A stretch of DNA of 29,612 nucleotides, taken from the NCBI GenBank assembly GCA_045634325.1, contig JAZRAA010000026.1, positions 1-29,612 on the forward strand, given 5' to 3'. A program made the translations under genes and the position numbers. Source of the DNA: URNF01 sp045634325. GTDB lineage: Bacteria; Bacillota; Clostridia; Oscillospirales; Acutalibacteraceae. Below are positions 1 to 7,832 of the stretch, piece by piece (position 1 is the stretch's first letter; each line of letters starts with the position of its first letter). Below the pieces are notes generated by a model, which was not told the DNA's origin, did not search any database, and worked only from the letters and a program-made list of their open reading frames with translations.

Positions 1-156
1 ATTGGGTATTGGATATTCCGTGTCAAGATGTTGTTGCAAAGATACGGTATCCACTGCTTCTTTATTTTGGATAGCTTCCTGTTTTGCTTTTAATTCCATT
101 ATTTCACGGTTATAGCGTTTTATAAGCTCTTCAATGGGTATGGTAGGCTTTGACAT
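1..156 (-). CDS. Unrecognised protein, N-terminal 52 residues (runs off the window)
   Basis: An open minus-strand frame begins with ATG at 156-154 and stays open to base 1, so only 52 residues are visible. The start is supported by an AAAGGAG ribosome binding site about 8 bases upstream. The visible part is hydrophilic and probably helical: it begins MSKPTIPIEELIKRYNREIM, continues with Lys/Glu/Gln-rich sequence, and ends in a Pro-rich EYPIPN stretch. There is no signal peptide or membrane segment in this part. I do not recognise the family and assign no function. It is divergent from potA, separated by 417 bases. Confidence 0.65.
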   Translation of the reverse strand, partial: MSKPTIPIEELIKRYNREIMELKAKQEAIQNKEAVDTVSLQQHLDTEYPIPN

Positions 157-333
157 AAGATGAACTCCTTTTTTGGTTTTAACTTGTCGTTTGTATATAC
201 GAATACACAGTGGAATTTATACCCAAACTCGCAAGAAAAATCGAGAAAATAAAAGCATTTTTGAGCAAAAGTGGTGAAATATCTTAATTTTTTATAGAAA
301 ACTATTGTATTTTCTTAAATATTATAAAAAATC

Positions 334-362
334 TTGACATTTTTGCGTTTTTTATCTATATT
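334..362 (+). promoter_or_regulatory. SigmaA-type promoter of potABCD
   Basis: TTGACA at 334-339 and TATATT at 357-362 are separated by 17 bases, a near-consensus housekeeping promoter. The predicted start near 369 leaves a leader of about 205 nt before potA. The bases between the divergent partial gene and this promoter (157-333) are AT-rich, and I see no gene in them. Confidence 0.8.
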
Positions 363-368
363 GTAATA

Positions 369-573
369 AGTTGTTTGTAGAGGGAAAGAATTTTTTCCCA
401 CAAGCATGCATCTATGCAAAAGAACCGATTAGTGACAACCAAGCAGTGCCGCAATTTCTTATCGGAATTGTGAAAAACCCTTTGCGGAGGGCATTGTCCA
501 TGTTGTTGCGGTTTCATGCGAACTGACCGAAAGGTCGCAAGAAACTTTTTACCGCAAAGGGGGATGCATCTCT
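369..573 (+). promoter_or_regulatory. Structured 5' leader of potA, candidate cis-regulatory RNA (riboswitch-like)
   Basis: The leader between the promoter and the potA ATG folds well on inspection. Possible helices are 406-412 with 563-569 (7 bp, closing), 450-457 with 465-472 (8 bp including wobbles, 7-nt loop), 478-487 with 552-561 (10 bp, perfect), and an irregular hairpin 511-545 (511-515/541-545, 517-520/536-539, 526-528/533-535 with a GAAA tetraloop). The 10-bp helix covers the Shine-Dalgarno region AAAGGGGG. A second TTGCGGT at 506-512 could instead pair with ACCGCAA at 551-557, giving mutually exclusive states. I do not match it to a known riboswitch consensus. A polyamine-related signal is inferred only from the downstream transporter. 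Confidence 0.6.
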
Positions 574-1719
574 ATGGATGAAAAAAGTATCGTAAAACTC
601 CAAAACATTTCTGTGTCTTTTGATGATGAACCGGTGTTGCAAAATCTGAATTTGCAGATTTCCGACGGTGAGTTTGTCACGTTGCTGGGGCCCTCCGGCT
701 GTGGCAAAACTACTACGTTGCGCATTATCGGTGGTTTCGTCAAACCGGACAGCGGAAGTGTTTTTTTTGATGAGAAACCGATTACCGATTTGCCGCCTCA
801 TAAGCGTCAGGTAAACACCATTTTCCAGCGCTATGCACTGTTTCCGCATTTGAACGTGTTTGAGAATGTAGCGTTCGGTATGCGCGTACAAAAGAAGAAA
901 AATGCAGAAATCGAGCAAACCGTTTCCAAAATGCTTAAATTGGTAAACTTGAGTGGTTTTGAAAAGCGCAATGTTCACACATTGTCCGGTGGACAACAAC
1001 AGCGTGTGGCAATCGCTCGTGCGCTTGCTAATAATCCGAAAGTGTTGTTACTGGACGAACCGTTAGCGGCGTTGGATTTGAAGTTGCGTAAAGATATGCA
1101 GGCAGAGCTGAAAAACATTCAAAAAAGCCTTGGTATCACTTTTATCTATGTGACACACGACCAAGAAGAAGCGCTGTCCATGTCCGATACAGTTGTAGTC
1201 ATGGATAATGGTAAGATTCAGCAAATCGGTACGCCGCAGGATATTTATAACGAGCCTGAAAACGCTTTTGTTGCAGATTTCATCGGTGAAAGTAACATCC
1301 TGGATGGTGTTATGCTGGAAGATTATCTGGTGGAATTTTTCGGCAAGAAATTCAAATGCCTGGACGCAGGTTTCGAGCAAAACGAGCCTGTTGACGTGGT
1401 GATTCGTCCCGAGGATATCGACATTGTCGACCCCGATAAAGGTGATTTGGTCGGCACAGTTACCAGTGTGACTTTTAAAGGTGTGCACTATGAAACCATC
1501 GTGGATTTCAAAGGCTTCAAATGGCTTATTCAAACCACGGATTTTTATGATGTGGACCGTGTTATCGGTATTCGGTTGAATCCCGAAGATATTCACATTA
1601 TGAAAAAGTCTGCTTACTCCGGCATGTTCGGTGATTACAGCTCGTATTCCGAAGAATTCGATGAACTGGCCGACCCTAACGCCAACACCGAAGAAACGGA
1701 GGAGACAGAGGAAACATGA
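574..1719 (+). CDS. potA: Spermidine/putrescine ABC transporter ATP-binding protein PotA
   Basis: This is the ATPase subunit of a polyamine importer, acting at the cytoplasmic face of the membrane with PotB and PotC. The 381-residue protein has Walker A GPSGCGKTT at residues 39-47, a Q-loop at FQRYALFPH (about 84-92), the ABC signature LSGGQ at 137-141, Walker B VLLLDE at 157-162 and the switch His in VTHDQEEA. A C-terminal TOBE-like domain follows from about residue 270. The tail is an acidic Glu/Thr-rich repeat, which is unusual but not disruptive. The ATG follows AAAGGGGG by 12 bases, and that site can be buried in the leader RNA. The stop overlaps potB by 4 bases (ATGA). Polyamine specificity comes from the family and the complete potABCD order. 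Confidence 0.95.
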   Translation: MDEKSIVKLQNISVSFDDEPVLQNLNLQISDGEFVTLLGPSGCGKTTTLRIIGGFVKPDSGSVFFDEKPITDLPPHKRQVNTIFQRYALFPHLNVFENVAFGMRVQKKKNAEIEQTVSKMLKLVNLSGFEKRNVHTLSGGQQQRVAIARALANNPKVLLLDEPLAALDLKLRKDMQAELKNIQKSLGITFIYVTHDQEEALSMSDTVVVMDNGKIQQIGTPQDIYNEPENAFVADFIGESNILDGVMLEDYLVEFFGKKFKCLDAGFEQNEPVDVVIRPEDIDIVDPDKGDLVGTVTSVTFKGVHYETIVDFKGFKWLIQTTDFYDVDRVIGIRLNPEDIHIMKKSAYSGMFGDYSSYSEEFDELADPNANTEETEETEET

Positions 1720-2531
1720 AAACAAAATCCGCTGCAATTCCGTTTGGCATCTGGATGTTGATTTTCACCTTGGTTCCTATGGCGATTGTAATATATTTTG
1801 CATTCACCGATGCCGCCGGAAATTTCACTTTTGCGAACATTCGTGATATCGATATGTTCATTGTGCCGTTTTGGGATTCTATCAAACTCGGCGCTGTTGC
1901 AACGATTATATGCCTTGTTTTAGCATATCCTATCGCATTGATTATTGCACGTTCTACTGAACGCGTGCAACAAACCATGGTAATGATTATTATGATTCCC
2001 ATGTGGATGAACTTTTTGTTACGCACCTATGCGTGGATGTCCATTTTAGAAGAAAACGGTTTTTTGAATCAGTTTTTAGGATTGTTCGGTTTGCATGTCA
2101 ATCTCATCAACACTTCCTTCGCGGTGATACTCGGTATGGTTTATAATTTCCTGCCATTCATGATTTTACCGTTGTATTCGGTGATGGCAAAGATGGATAT
2201 GCGTGTTTTGGAAGCTGCAAAAGACCTTGGCTGTAACTATTTTCAAGTGTTTCGCCGCGTGATTCTGCCGCTTTCCGTGCCGGGTATTGTGTCCGGTATT
2301 ACCATGGTGTTTGTACCCGCTGTGAGTACCTTCGTCATTTCCAAATTACTTGGCGGCAGTAAAAACTATATGATTGGCGATGTCATTGAATCAATGTTTG
2401 TAGGCAGCGCATCTGACTATAACCTTGGTGCAGCACTTTCTTTGGTATTGATGATACTCATGCTATTGTGTATGGCGATTATGCATTTTGCCGATAACGG
2501 AGAAGACGAGATAGGAGGGATGTTGTCTTGA
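1716..2531 (+). CDS. potB: Spermidine/putrescine ABC transporter permease PotB
   Basis: A 271-residue integral membrane permease of the binding-protein-dependent transport family, with about six hydrophobic segments. The first is at roughly residues 9-30. The EAA loop that contacts PotA is visible as EAAKDLGCNYFQVFRRVILP at about 168-187. It forms the translocation channel together with PotC. The start ATG overlaps the potA stop (ATGA), so translation is probably coupled; a GGAGG-type site lies inside the end of potA. Length and segment pattern are normal for PotB. Confidence 0.93.
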   Translation: MKTKSAAIPFGIWMLIFTLVPMAIVIYFAFTDAAGNFTFANIRDIDMFIVPFWDSIKLGAVATIICLVLAYPIALIIARSTERVQQTMVMIIMIPMWMNFLLRTYAWMSILEENGFLNQFLGLFGLHVNLINTSFAVILGMVYNFLPFMILPLYSVMAKMDMRVLEAAKDLGCNYFQVFRRVILPLSVPGIVSGITMVFVPAVSTFVISKLLGGSKNYMIGDVIESMFVGSASDYNLGAALSLVLMILMLLCMAIMHFADNGEDEIGGMLS

Positions 2532-3328
2532 AGACTTTATCCCGCATTTACACCGCTTTGATTTTCCTGTTTTTATATTCTCCCATTGCAGTTTTAATCA
2601 TTTTCTCTTTTAACAACTCTCGCAACCGCGTAAAATGGAGCGGATTTACACTGAAATGGTATGCGGATTTGTTTGAAAATGAACTAATCTTGGAATCATT
2701 ACGCATTACACTGATGATTGCCGTTTTAGCTGCAATTTTTGCTACCATTATCGGCACGTTAGCCGCTATTGGAATCCATAGTATGAACGGAAAATTGCGC
2801 AATGTATTTATGGCGGTCAATAATATCCCGATGGTGAATCCCGAAATTGTGACCGGTGTATCTCTAATGCTCATGTTTGTATTTATTTTCCAAGCAACCG
2901 GCTTGTTGCAACCGGGATTTTTCACTTTGCTGTTATCACATATCACCTTTTGTATTCCGTATGTGATACTTCAGATTATGCCAAAATTGCGACAAATGAA
3001 TAAACATCTGTATGAAGCAGCGGTGGACCTTGGTTGTCCGCCCTCTCGCGCCTTTTTAAAAGTGGTTATTCCCGAAATCATGCCCGGTGTCATTACCGGC
3101 GCATTGATGGCATTTACAATGTCCTTGGATGATTTTGTTATCAGTTATTTCAATGCCGGTTCTACGGCACAGACGTTGTCTGTTACTATTTATTCTATGA
3201 CCAAAAAGCCGATGACGCCTGAAATCAATGCGTTGTCGACCATCATGTTTGGCACCGTTATGTTGTTGTTAATAATTGTCAATTTACGTCAAATTCGCGA
3301 TTTGAGTAAGCAAGACAGCAAGAAATAA
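2528..3328 (+). CDS. potC: Spermidine/putrescine ABC transporter permease PotC
   Basis: The second channel subunit of the polyamine importer, 266 residues, with about six membrane spans. The EAA loop reads EAAVDLGCPPSRAFLKVVIP at about 163-182. The start is a TTG at 2528, chosen because AGGAGGG lies 7-8 bases upstream and the TTGA overlaps the potB stop by 4 bases, as at the potA/potB junction. It ends 25 bases before potD. Length is typical of PotC. Confidence 0.93.
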   Translation: MKTLSRIYTALIFLFLYSPIAVLIIFSFNNSRNRVKWSGFTLKWYADLFENELILESLRITLMIAVLAAIFATIIGTLAAIGIHSMNGKLRNVFMAVNNIPMVNPEIVTGVSLMLMFVFIFQATGLLQPGFFTLLLSHITFCIPYVILQIMPKLRQMNKHLYEAAVDLGCPPSRAFLKVVIPEIMPGVITGALMAFTMSLDDFVISYFNAGSTAQTLSVTIYSMTKKPMTPEINALSTIMFGTVMLLLIIVNLRQIRDLSKQDSKK

Positions 3329-3353
3329 TGGTGCTTCTGAAAGGAGGTTACCA

Positions 3354-4436
3354 ATGAAGCGGTTTATATCTATCTACGTATGTGCAACAATGTTGCTCGC
3401 CATCTTGAGCGGCTGTACCCAAAACGAAACAGACGATGGAGTTGTTACGTTAAACGTATACAACTGGGGCGAGTATATCGATGATGAAATTTTAGATGTT
3501 AACCGTTTGTTTGAGCAGGAAACAGGTATTCGTATCAACTATAAAACTTTTGATTCCAACGAATCGATGTATACGTTGATTTCCTCCGGTGCGGCACAGT
3601 ATGATATCGTTTTCCCGTCCGATTATATGGTTGGGAAAATGATTGAGGAAGGATTGCTGGCAAAGCTCGATTTTGATAATATCCCCAACTATCAGTATAT
3701 AGATGATGCATATAAAGGATTAGAATACGACCCGAAAAATGAATATTCTGTACCATACACCTGGGGTACGGTAGGCATTTTCTATAACAAAAAGTATGTA
3801 GATGAAGCGGATTTACAAGATGGATGGGATTTGCTATGGAATCCGAAATATCAAAACCGCATTTATATGTTCGATAATCCCCGTGATTCCTTTGCCATTG
3901 CTTTAAAAAAATGCGGGTTTTCTATGAACACGCAAGATATAGCATGCATTGAACAAGCGTATGAACAGTTGGTGGCGCAAAAACCGCTGGTACAAGGCTA
4001 TTATATGGATCAGATTTTCCAGAAAATGATTAACGAGGAAGGCTGGATTGCGCCATACTATTCCGGTGATGGCGCCATTATGATTCACGGAGAAGGTGGC
4101 AATCCGGACATTGGCTTTTTTGTGCCGGATCAAGGTACAAATTTATTTGTAGACGCTATGTGCGTGACCGCAAGCTCTCCGCACAAAGCAGAAGCAGAGC
4201 AATATATCAACTTTATGTGCCGCTCAGATGTAGCAAAGGCGAACACCGAATATATTGGGTATTCCACGCCGCACAAGCAAGCGCTGGCTTTGTTGGACGA
4301 GGAAATTTCCGGTGACCCGATGTACTATCCCGAACGGTCTGTATTGGAAAAAGCAGAAGTGTATATCACCTTGGGCCAAGAAGCCAACACATTACAAAAA
4401 CGGTTATGGCTCAAATTGAAAACTATCAAATCATAA
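3354..4436 (+). CDS. potD: Polyamine-binding lipoprotein PotD (extracellular solute-binding protein)
   Basis: This protein captures spermidine or putrescine outside the cell and delivers it to PotBC. The 360-residue precursor has a short basic N-terminus, a hydrophobic signal segment and a lipobox LSGC with the lipidated Cys at about residue 21, as expected for a Gram-positive binding lipoprotein. The mature part opens with VTLNVYNWGEYI, a hallmark of the PotD/PotF family, and contains FDSNESMYTLISSGAAQYDI and a conserved AEQYINFM segment near the C-terminus. AAAGGAGG precedes the ATG by about 6 bases. It is the last gene of the operon and is followed at once by a strong terminator. Confidence 0.94.
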   Translation: MKRFISIYVCATMLLAILSGCTQNETDDGVVTLNVYNWGEYIDDEILDVNRLFEQETGIRINYKTFDSNESMYTLISSGAAQYDIVFPSDYMVGKMIEEGLLAKLDFDNIPNYQYIDDAYKGLEYDPKNEYSVPYTWGTVGIFYNKKYVDEADLQDGWDLLWNPKYQNRIYMFDNPRDSFAIALKKCGFSMNTQDIACIEQAYEQLVAQKPLVQGYYMDQIFQKMINEEGWIAPYYSGDGAIMIHGEGGNPDIGFFVPDQGTNLFVDAMCVTASSPHKAEAEQYINFMCRSDVAKANTEYIGYSTPHKQALALLDEEISGDPMYYPERSVLEKAEVYITLGQEANTLQKRLWLKLKTIKS

Positions 4437-4440
4437 TGGA

Positions 4441-4471
4441 AAGCACCCCGAAATTAACGGGGTGCTTTTTT
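4441..4471 (+). terminator. Intrinsic terminator after potD, facing feoB
   Basis: A perfect 10-bp stem (AAGCACCCCG at 4441-4450 with CGGGGTGCTT at 4458-4467, 7-base loop AAATTAA) runs into a T stretch on the plus strand. It begins 4 bases after the potD stop. The minus strand has only a poor T tail after the same stem, so it may stop feoB transcripts less efficiently. The feoB stop codon lies inside the T stretch. Confidence 0.92.
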
Positions 4472-6593
4472 ATGTGCATATTTTTGTTAATACAGTGAAT
4501 AGCATACACGTGACTATACCGAGCGCAGTTGGTAATATGATGGCTAAAGCCGTCCATTTCAAACTGCCGGTTTCTTTTTTTACGGTCATAACCGTGGTGG
4601 AACACGGCCAATGGCACAGTGAAAACAACATCATGCTGACAGCGGTAAAAGGCGTCCAACCGTTTTCTATGAACAACGCTTTCATAGCAGTAAGATCGCT
4701 CAAATCTGTTAGATTGCCGCTTGAAGTATATATCATAATGATAATAGGTAGCACGATTTCATTGGCAGGTAAGCCGAGTATGAACGCCAGTAATATAGCA
4801 CCATCCAACCCCATCAAACCGGCAAACGGGGTAAGAAAATCTGCGCAAATTTGTAAAAGACTGGTATCCCCAATGTGTATATTGGCAACCAGCCAGATGA
4901 ACAATCCCGCAGGTGCGGCAACAGCCACGGCACGTGCCAGCACAAAAATTGTACGGTCTAAAAAGGAACGATATAACACCTTTACAATCTGTGGCCGCCG
5001 AAATGGCGGTAATTCCAACGTAAAAGAAGAGGGGATACCTTTAAGTAAGGTAGAAGATAGCAAACGTGTTATCAAAAAGGTGGCAATAATCGCCAGCAGG
5101 ATAACAAAAGTCAGTAATACCGTTGATTGTAGTGTTGATATGAAACCGACGGTAGTGCTAATAAAGAACATACTCAACAGAGCAATAAGAGTGGGGAAGC
5201 GACCATTGCAAGGGACAAATGAGTTGGTGAGAATGGCGAGTAAACGTTCACGTGGGGAATCGATGATACGGCATCCCACAACTCCCGCAGCATTGCAACC
5301 AAACCCCATACACATGGTAAGCGCTTGTTTGCCACATGCATGGCACTTTTGAAACGGTTTATCCAGATTGTATGCAATACGGGGTAAAAACCCGACATCT
5401 TCGAGCAGAGTAAACAAAGGGAAAAAGATAGCCATCGGCGGTAACATAACCGATACAACCCAAGTTAATACACGATATACGCCCAACACCAATGCACTGT
5501 GTAACCACGCCGGTGCGTGCAGTATGTCAAACAGTTGCGTCAAACCGTCTTCTCCCAAAGAGAAAAAGTCAGATAATAGTTTAGAAGGATAGTTTGCACC
5601 GGTTATAGTCAGCCAAAGAATACCCGCTAGCATCAATACCATAACCGCATATCCGGTATACCGTCCTGTGAGTAGTCTGTCCAGCAGATGTGGATGGACA
5701 ACATCACCATACGTTACGACATCCTTACAAATTTTTTCAGCCCTGGATACCAATGCTGAAACGATACAGTCTTTATAGCTTTCTGCGTCAATGTCTTCAG
5801 TTGCTAATTTTTCTTTTGCACGTGTGACAGTATTTTTTAACTCAGGTAAATTTAACATATCCTCGCCATAATAAGCATTGATTTGTTGTTGTAAAGAGGC
5901 GTCATCTTCCAACAAGCGTAAAGCCAGCCAGCGTGCGCGTTTTTTATTACAAAAAGGCTCTAACAAAGGAGCGATGTTTGCTATTTCTTGTTCAATCAAA
6001 GGCGGATATTCCACCTTGAAATTCGTGGCATTCGGTTGTGCAGTATCTACTGCGTGCATAAGTGTAGCGAGGTCGGCGGTATTATGTGCTGAGATGCCGA
6101 CAACAGGTATTTTGAGCCGCTTTTCCAGTAACTTTAGTTGCAAATGAATATGATGCCGTTTAGCTTCATCCAGTAGATTTACGCATAATATGACTGTATC
6201 GGCAATTTCCATTGTTTGTAAAGCAAGATTTAAGTTTCGTTCCAGACAAGTCGCATCACATACAATTATGACTGCATCCGGGTTCCCAAAACAAATAAAA
6301 TCGCGCGCAACAACCTCTTCCTCTGAGTGTGCCATTAAGGAATATGTGCCGGGGATGTCCACTAAAATGTAATGATGATTTTCGGTTTCGCAATATCCGT
6401 ATGCATTTGTTACAGTTTTCCCCGGCCAGTTACCCGTATGCTGGTGCATACCGGTCAAACCGTTAAAAACCGTACTTTTACCAACATTAGGATTGCCGGC
6501 TAGTGCAATGATGGTATCCTGTGGTGTGCGTTTTTCAATGAAAATGCCGTTATCTACAGCATGCACGCCCACAGAACGACGGGTCAGTCCCAT
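4470..6593 (-). CDS. feoB: Ferrous iron transport protein B (FeoB)
   Basis: Membrane Fe(II) transporter with an N-terminal GTPase domain. With the ATG at 6593 the protein has 707 residues. G1 is GNPNVGKST at 33-41, the G3 region is DIPGTYSL, and the G4 region contains NLLD. A helical linker follows, then a polytopic C-terminal half with the FeoB gate sequences around GCNAAGVVGCRIIDSPRERL and FVPCNGRFPTL. An upstream in-frame TTG at 6611 overlaps the feoA stop, but GAGGAAG placed 7 bases before 6593 favours the ATG. It lies 14 bases after feoA, and no feoC is visible. Length is typical for a Firmicute FeoB. Confidence 0.95.
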   Translation of the reverse strand: MGLTRRSVGVHAVDNGIFIEKRTPQDTIIALAGNPNVGKSTVFNGLTGMHQHTGNWPGKTVTNAYGYCETENHHYILVDIPGTYSLMAHSEEEVVARDFICFGNPDAVIIVCDATCLERNLNLALQTMEIADTVILCVNLLDEAKRHHIHLQLKLLEKRLKIPVVGISAHNTADLATLMHAVDTAQPNATNFKVEYPPLIEQEIANIAPLLEPFCNKKRARWLALRLLEDDASLQQQINAYYGEDMLNLPELKNTVTRAKEKLATEDIDAESYKDCIVSALVSRAEKICKDVVTYGDVVHPHLLDRLLTGRYTGYAVMVLMLAGILWLTITGANYPSKLLSDFFSLGEDGLTQLFDILHAPAWLHSALVLGVYRVLTWVVSVMLPPMAIFFPLFTLLEDVGFLPRIAYNLDKPFQKCHACGKQALTMCMGFGCNAAGVVGCRIIDSPRERLLAILTNSFVPCNGRFPTLIALLSMFFISTTVGFISTLQSTVLLTFVILLAIIATFLITRLLSSTLLKGIPSSFTLELPPFRRPQIVKVLYRSFLDRTIFVLARAVAVAAPAGLFIWLVANIHIGDTSLLQICADFLTPFAGLMGLDGAILLAFILGLPANEIVLPIIIMIYTSSGNLTDLSDLTAMKALFIENGWTPFTAVSMMLFSLCHWPCSTTVMTVKKETGSLKWTALAIILPTALGIVTCMLFTVLTKICT

Positions 6594-6607
6594 AAAGGCA
6601 CTTCCTC

Positions 6608-6838
6608 TCAACAGATTAAGATGTTTGCGGCATCTGCATTGCGAATGGCAATTACTGCACCGCGAATACGATAGGCGATAGGGTCACCCGACGGGCTGCG
6701 GCCGACACAGGTGACCATAGTGCCTTCGATAAGACCAATATCTAAAAGGCGGCGACGTATACCACCTTCGCAACATAACTTTTGCACATATCCTTGTTCA
6801 CCGATTTTCAGAGTATGAAGGCAACGTGTGTGTGACAT
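6608..6838 (-). CDS. feoA: Ferrous iron transport protein A (FeoA)
   Basis: A small cytosolic SH3-like protein of 76 residues required for FeoB function. The family pattern is visible: a start MSHTRCLHTLKIGEQGYV, a central RRRLLDIGLIEGTMV with the conserved R-L-x-x-(L/I)-G-(L/I)-x-x-G core, then DPIAYRIRGAVIAIR. I use the ATG at 6838; a TTG six bases upstream is also open. An AAAGG lies about 10 bases before the ATG. It is the first gene of feoAB and diverges from the cytidylyltransferase gene, with inverted repeats in its leader. Confidence 0.9.
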   Translation of the reverse strand: MSHTRCLHTLKIGEQGYVQKLCCEGGIRRRLLDIGLIEGTMVTCVGRSPSGDPIAYRIRGAVIAIRNADAANILIC

Positions 6839-6850
6839 TATCAACAGACC

Positions 6851-6892
6851 TTTCTATGCACAGAATATTCCAAACACATAGAAATGTGCATA
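6851..6892 (-). promoter_or_regulatory. Overlapping inverted repeats upstream of feoA
   Basis: Two mutually exclusive 8-bp inverted repeats share bases just upstream of feoA: TTTCTATG at 6851-6858 with CATAGAAA at 6877-6884, and TATGCACA at 6855-6862 with TGTGCATA at 6885-6892. A shorter CACAT/ATGTG pair lies inside. They could form an operator or alternative mRNA hairpins ending about 13 bases before the start. The sequences do not fit a Fur or DtxR box as I know them. Confidence 0.4.
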
Positions 6893-6930
6893 CAGCAAAC
6901 AGAAACAACCAGTAGGAACCTTCTGCTTTA

Positions 6931-6959
6931 TTGACATATTTTTTGCTTTATGCTAGGAT
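6931..6959 (+). promoter_or_regulatory. SigmaA-type promoter of the cytidylyltransferase gene
   Basis: TTGACA at 6931-6936 and TAGGAT at 6954-6959 have 17-base spacing, with an upstream TG at 6951-6952 that makes it an extended -10. The predicted start lies about 30 bases before the ATG at 6996. Confidence 0.75.
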
Positions 6960-6995
6960 AATTTGTGCTTAAACGTTTTGAACGGAGGGTGTTTT

Positions 6996-7715
6996 ATGGT
7001 TTTTGGGGCGATTTTAGCGGGCGGCATTGGCAGCCGCATGCGCTTGGCAGATATGCCTAAACAGTTTTTACCGCTGGGTGATAAACCGATTATCATACAC
7101 ACTTTGGAAAAGTTTTTGACTTGTTCTAAACTGGAAGCGGTATTTATCGGTATACACGCGGACTGGGTTGCGTATTTGAATGACCTATTAAACAAGTATT
7201 TACTCACTTCATCCCGTGCGCGCGTATACACGATTATCGGTGGCGCTGATCGTAATGAAAGCCTATTAAATGTGATTTGTGCTATTGAAAACGCCTATGG
7301 TGAATCTGACGAACATATCATTGTGACCCATGATGCGGTGCGTCCCTTTGTCACTTTGCATATGATAGAGGAAAATATTGAATGCGCACAAAAATACGGC
7401 GCGGTAAATACGGTAACGCCTGCTGTGGATACAATTGTCGCTTCCACTGACGGTAAAGTTATCAGCAACATCCCTAATCGAGCCGAATTATATCAAGGGC
7501 AAACACCGCAAACTTTCCGCATGAGCCTTTTAAAAGAATTATATCTATCGCTTACGGATGCGGAAAAGGGTATTTTGACAGATGCTTGCAAAATCTGTGT
7601 GGTGCGCAATCATCCGGTTTATATGGTCGAGGGGGATTATACAAATTTAAAAATCACCACCCAAAGTGATTATAAAATTGCACAGGCAATCGCAAGGGAA
7701 AAACTCCTTGATTGA
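6996..7715 (+). CDS. IspD/TarI-family cytidylyltransferase, TarI-like
   Basis: A CTP-dependent sugar-alcohol-phosphate cytidylyltransferase of 239 residues. The nucleotide-binding start reads ILAGGIGSRM (6-15), followed by PKQF (21-24), HDAVRPF (112-118), YQGQTPQTF (166-174) and a C-terminal GDYTNLKITT stretch. The wording GGIGSRM, DKPIIIHT, YQGQTPQ and LTDACKI resembles ribitol-5-phosphate cytidylyltransferase TarI more than canonical IspD (methylerythritol phosphate pathway). The two cannot be separated without a tree. I start at ATG 6996 because GGAGGG lies 6 bases upstream; a longer frame from 6963 begins close to the predicted transcription start. No tarJ, tarL or ispF adjoins it. It is monocistronic, with its own promoter and terminator. 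Confidence 0.85.
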   Translation: MVFGAILAGGIGSRMRLADMPKQFLPLGDKPIIIHTLEKFLTCSKLEAVFIGIHADWVAYLNDLLNKYLLTSSRARVYTIIGGADRNESLLNVICAIENAYGESDEHIIVTHDAVRPFVTLHMIEENIECAQKYGAVNTVTPAVDTIVASTDGKVISNIPNRAELYQGQTPQTFRMSLLKELYLSLTDAEKGILTDACKICVVRNHPVYMVEGDYTNLKITTQSDYKIAQAIAREKLLD

Positions 7716-7734
7716 TAAAATTTTTAAACCATCA

Positions 7735-7772
7735 TAAAAAAACAGCCGTTGTTCACAACCGCTGTTTTTTTT
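7735..7772 (+). terminator. Intrinsic terminator after the cytidylyltransferase gene
   Basis: AACAGC at 7741-7746 pairs with GCTGTT at 7761-7766, with one C-C mismatch and then GTTG/CAAC inside. An A run precedes it and a run of eight T follows at 7765-7772. Confidence 0.88.
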
Positions 7773-7832
7773 ATTTCTCCCGTCTGATGAAATGCATAAA
7801 CACGCGCATACTATGTTGCGGAGGGATGTAGT

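Noticed and set aside
193..222. Sporulation-sigma-like elements (GTATA and CGTATATA on the minus strand) upstream of the partial gene
   Set aside because: Spacing and hexamers fit the sigmaG/sigmaF consensus only loosely, and the gene they would serve is unidentified.
391..399. Hairpin GGGAAA/TTTCCC (382-399) at the start of the potA leader as a terminator
   Set aside because: No T run follows the stem on the plus strand, so it cannot be an intrinsic terminator; it may simply be a 5' stem.
1063..1737. A 224-codon minus-strand open frame
   Set aside because: It is the shadow of potA, with a composition typical of antisense frames and no initiation signal.
4462..5352. A 296-codon plus-strand open frame
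   Set aside because: It is antisense to feoB, whose reading frame has unmistakable motifs. The antisense product has no recognisable domain and no ribosome binding site.
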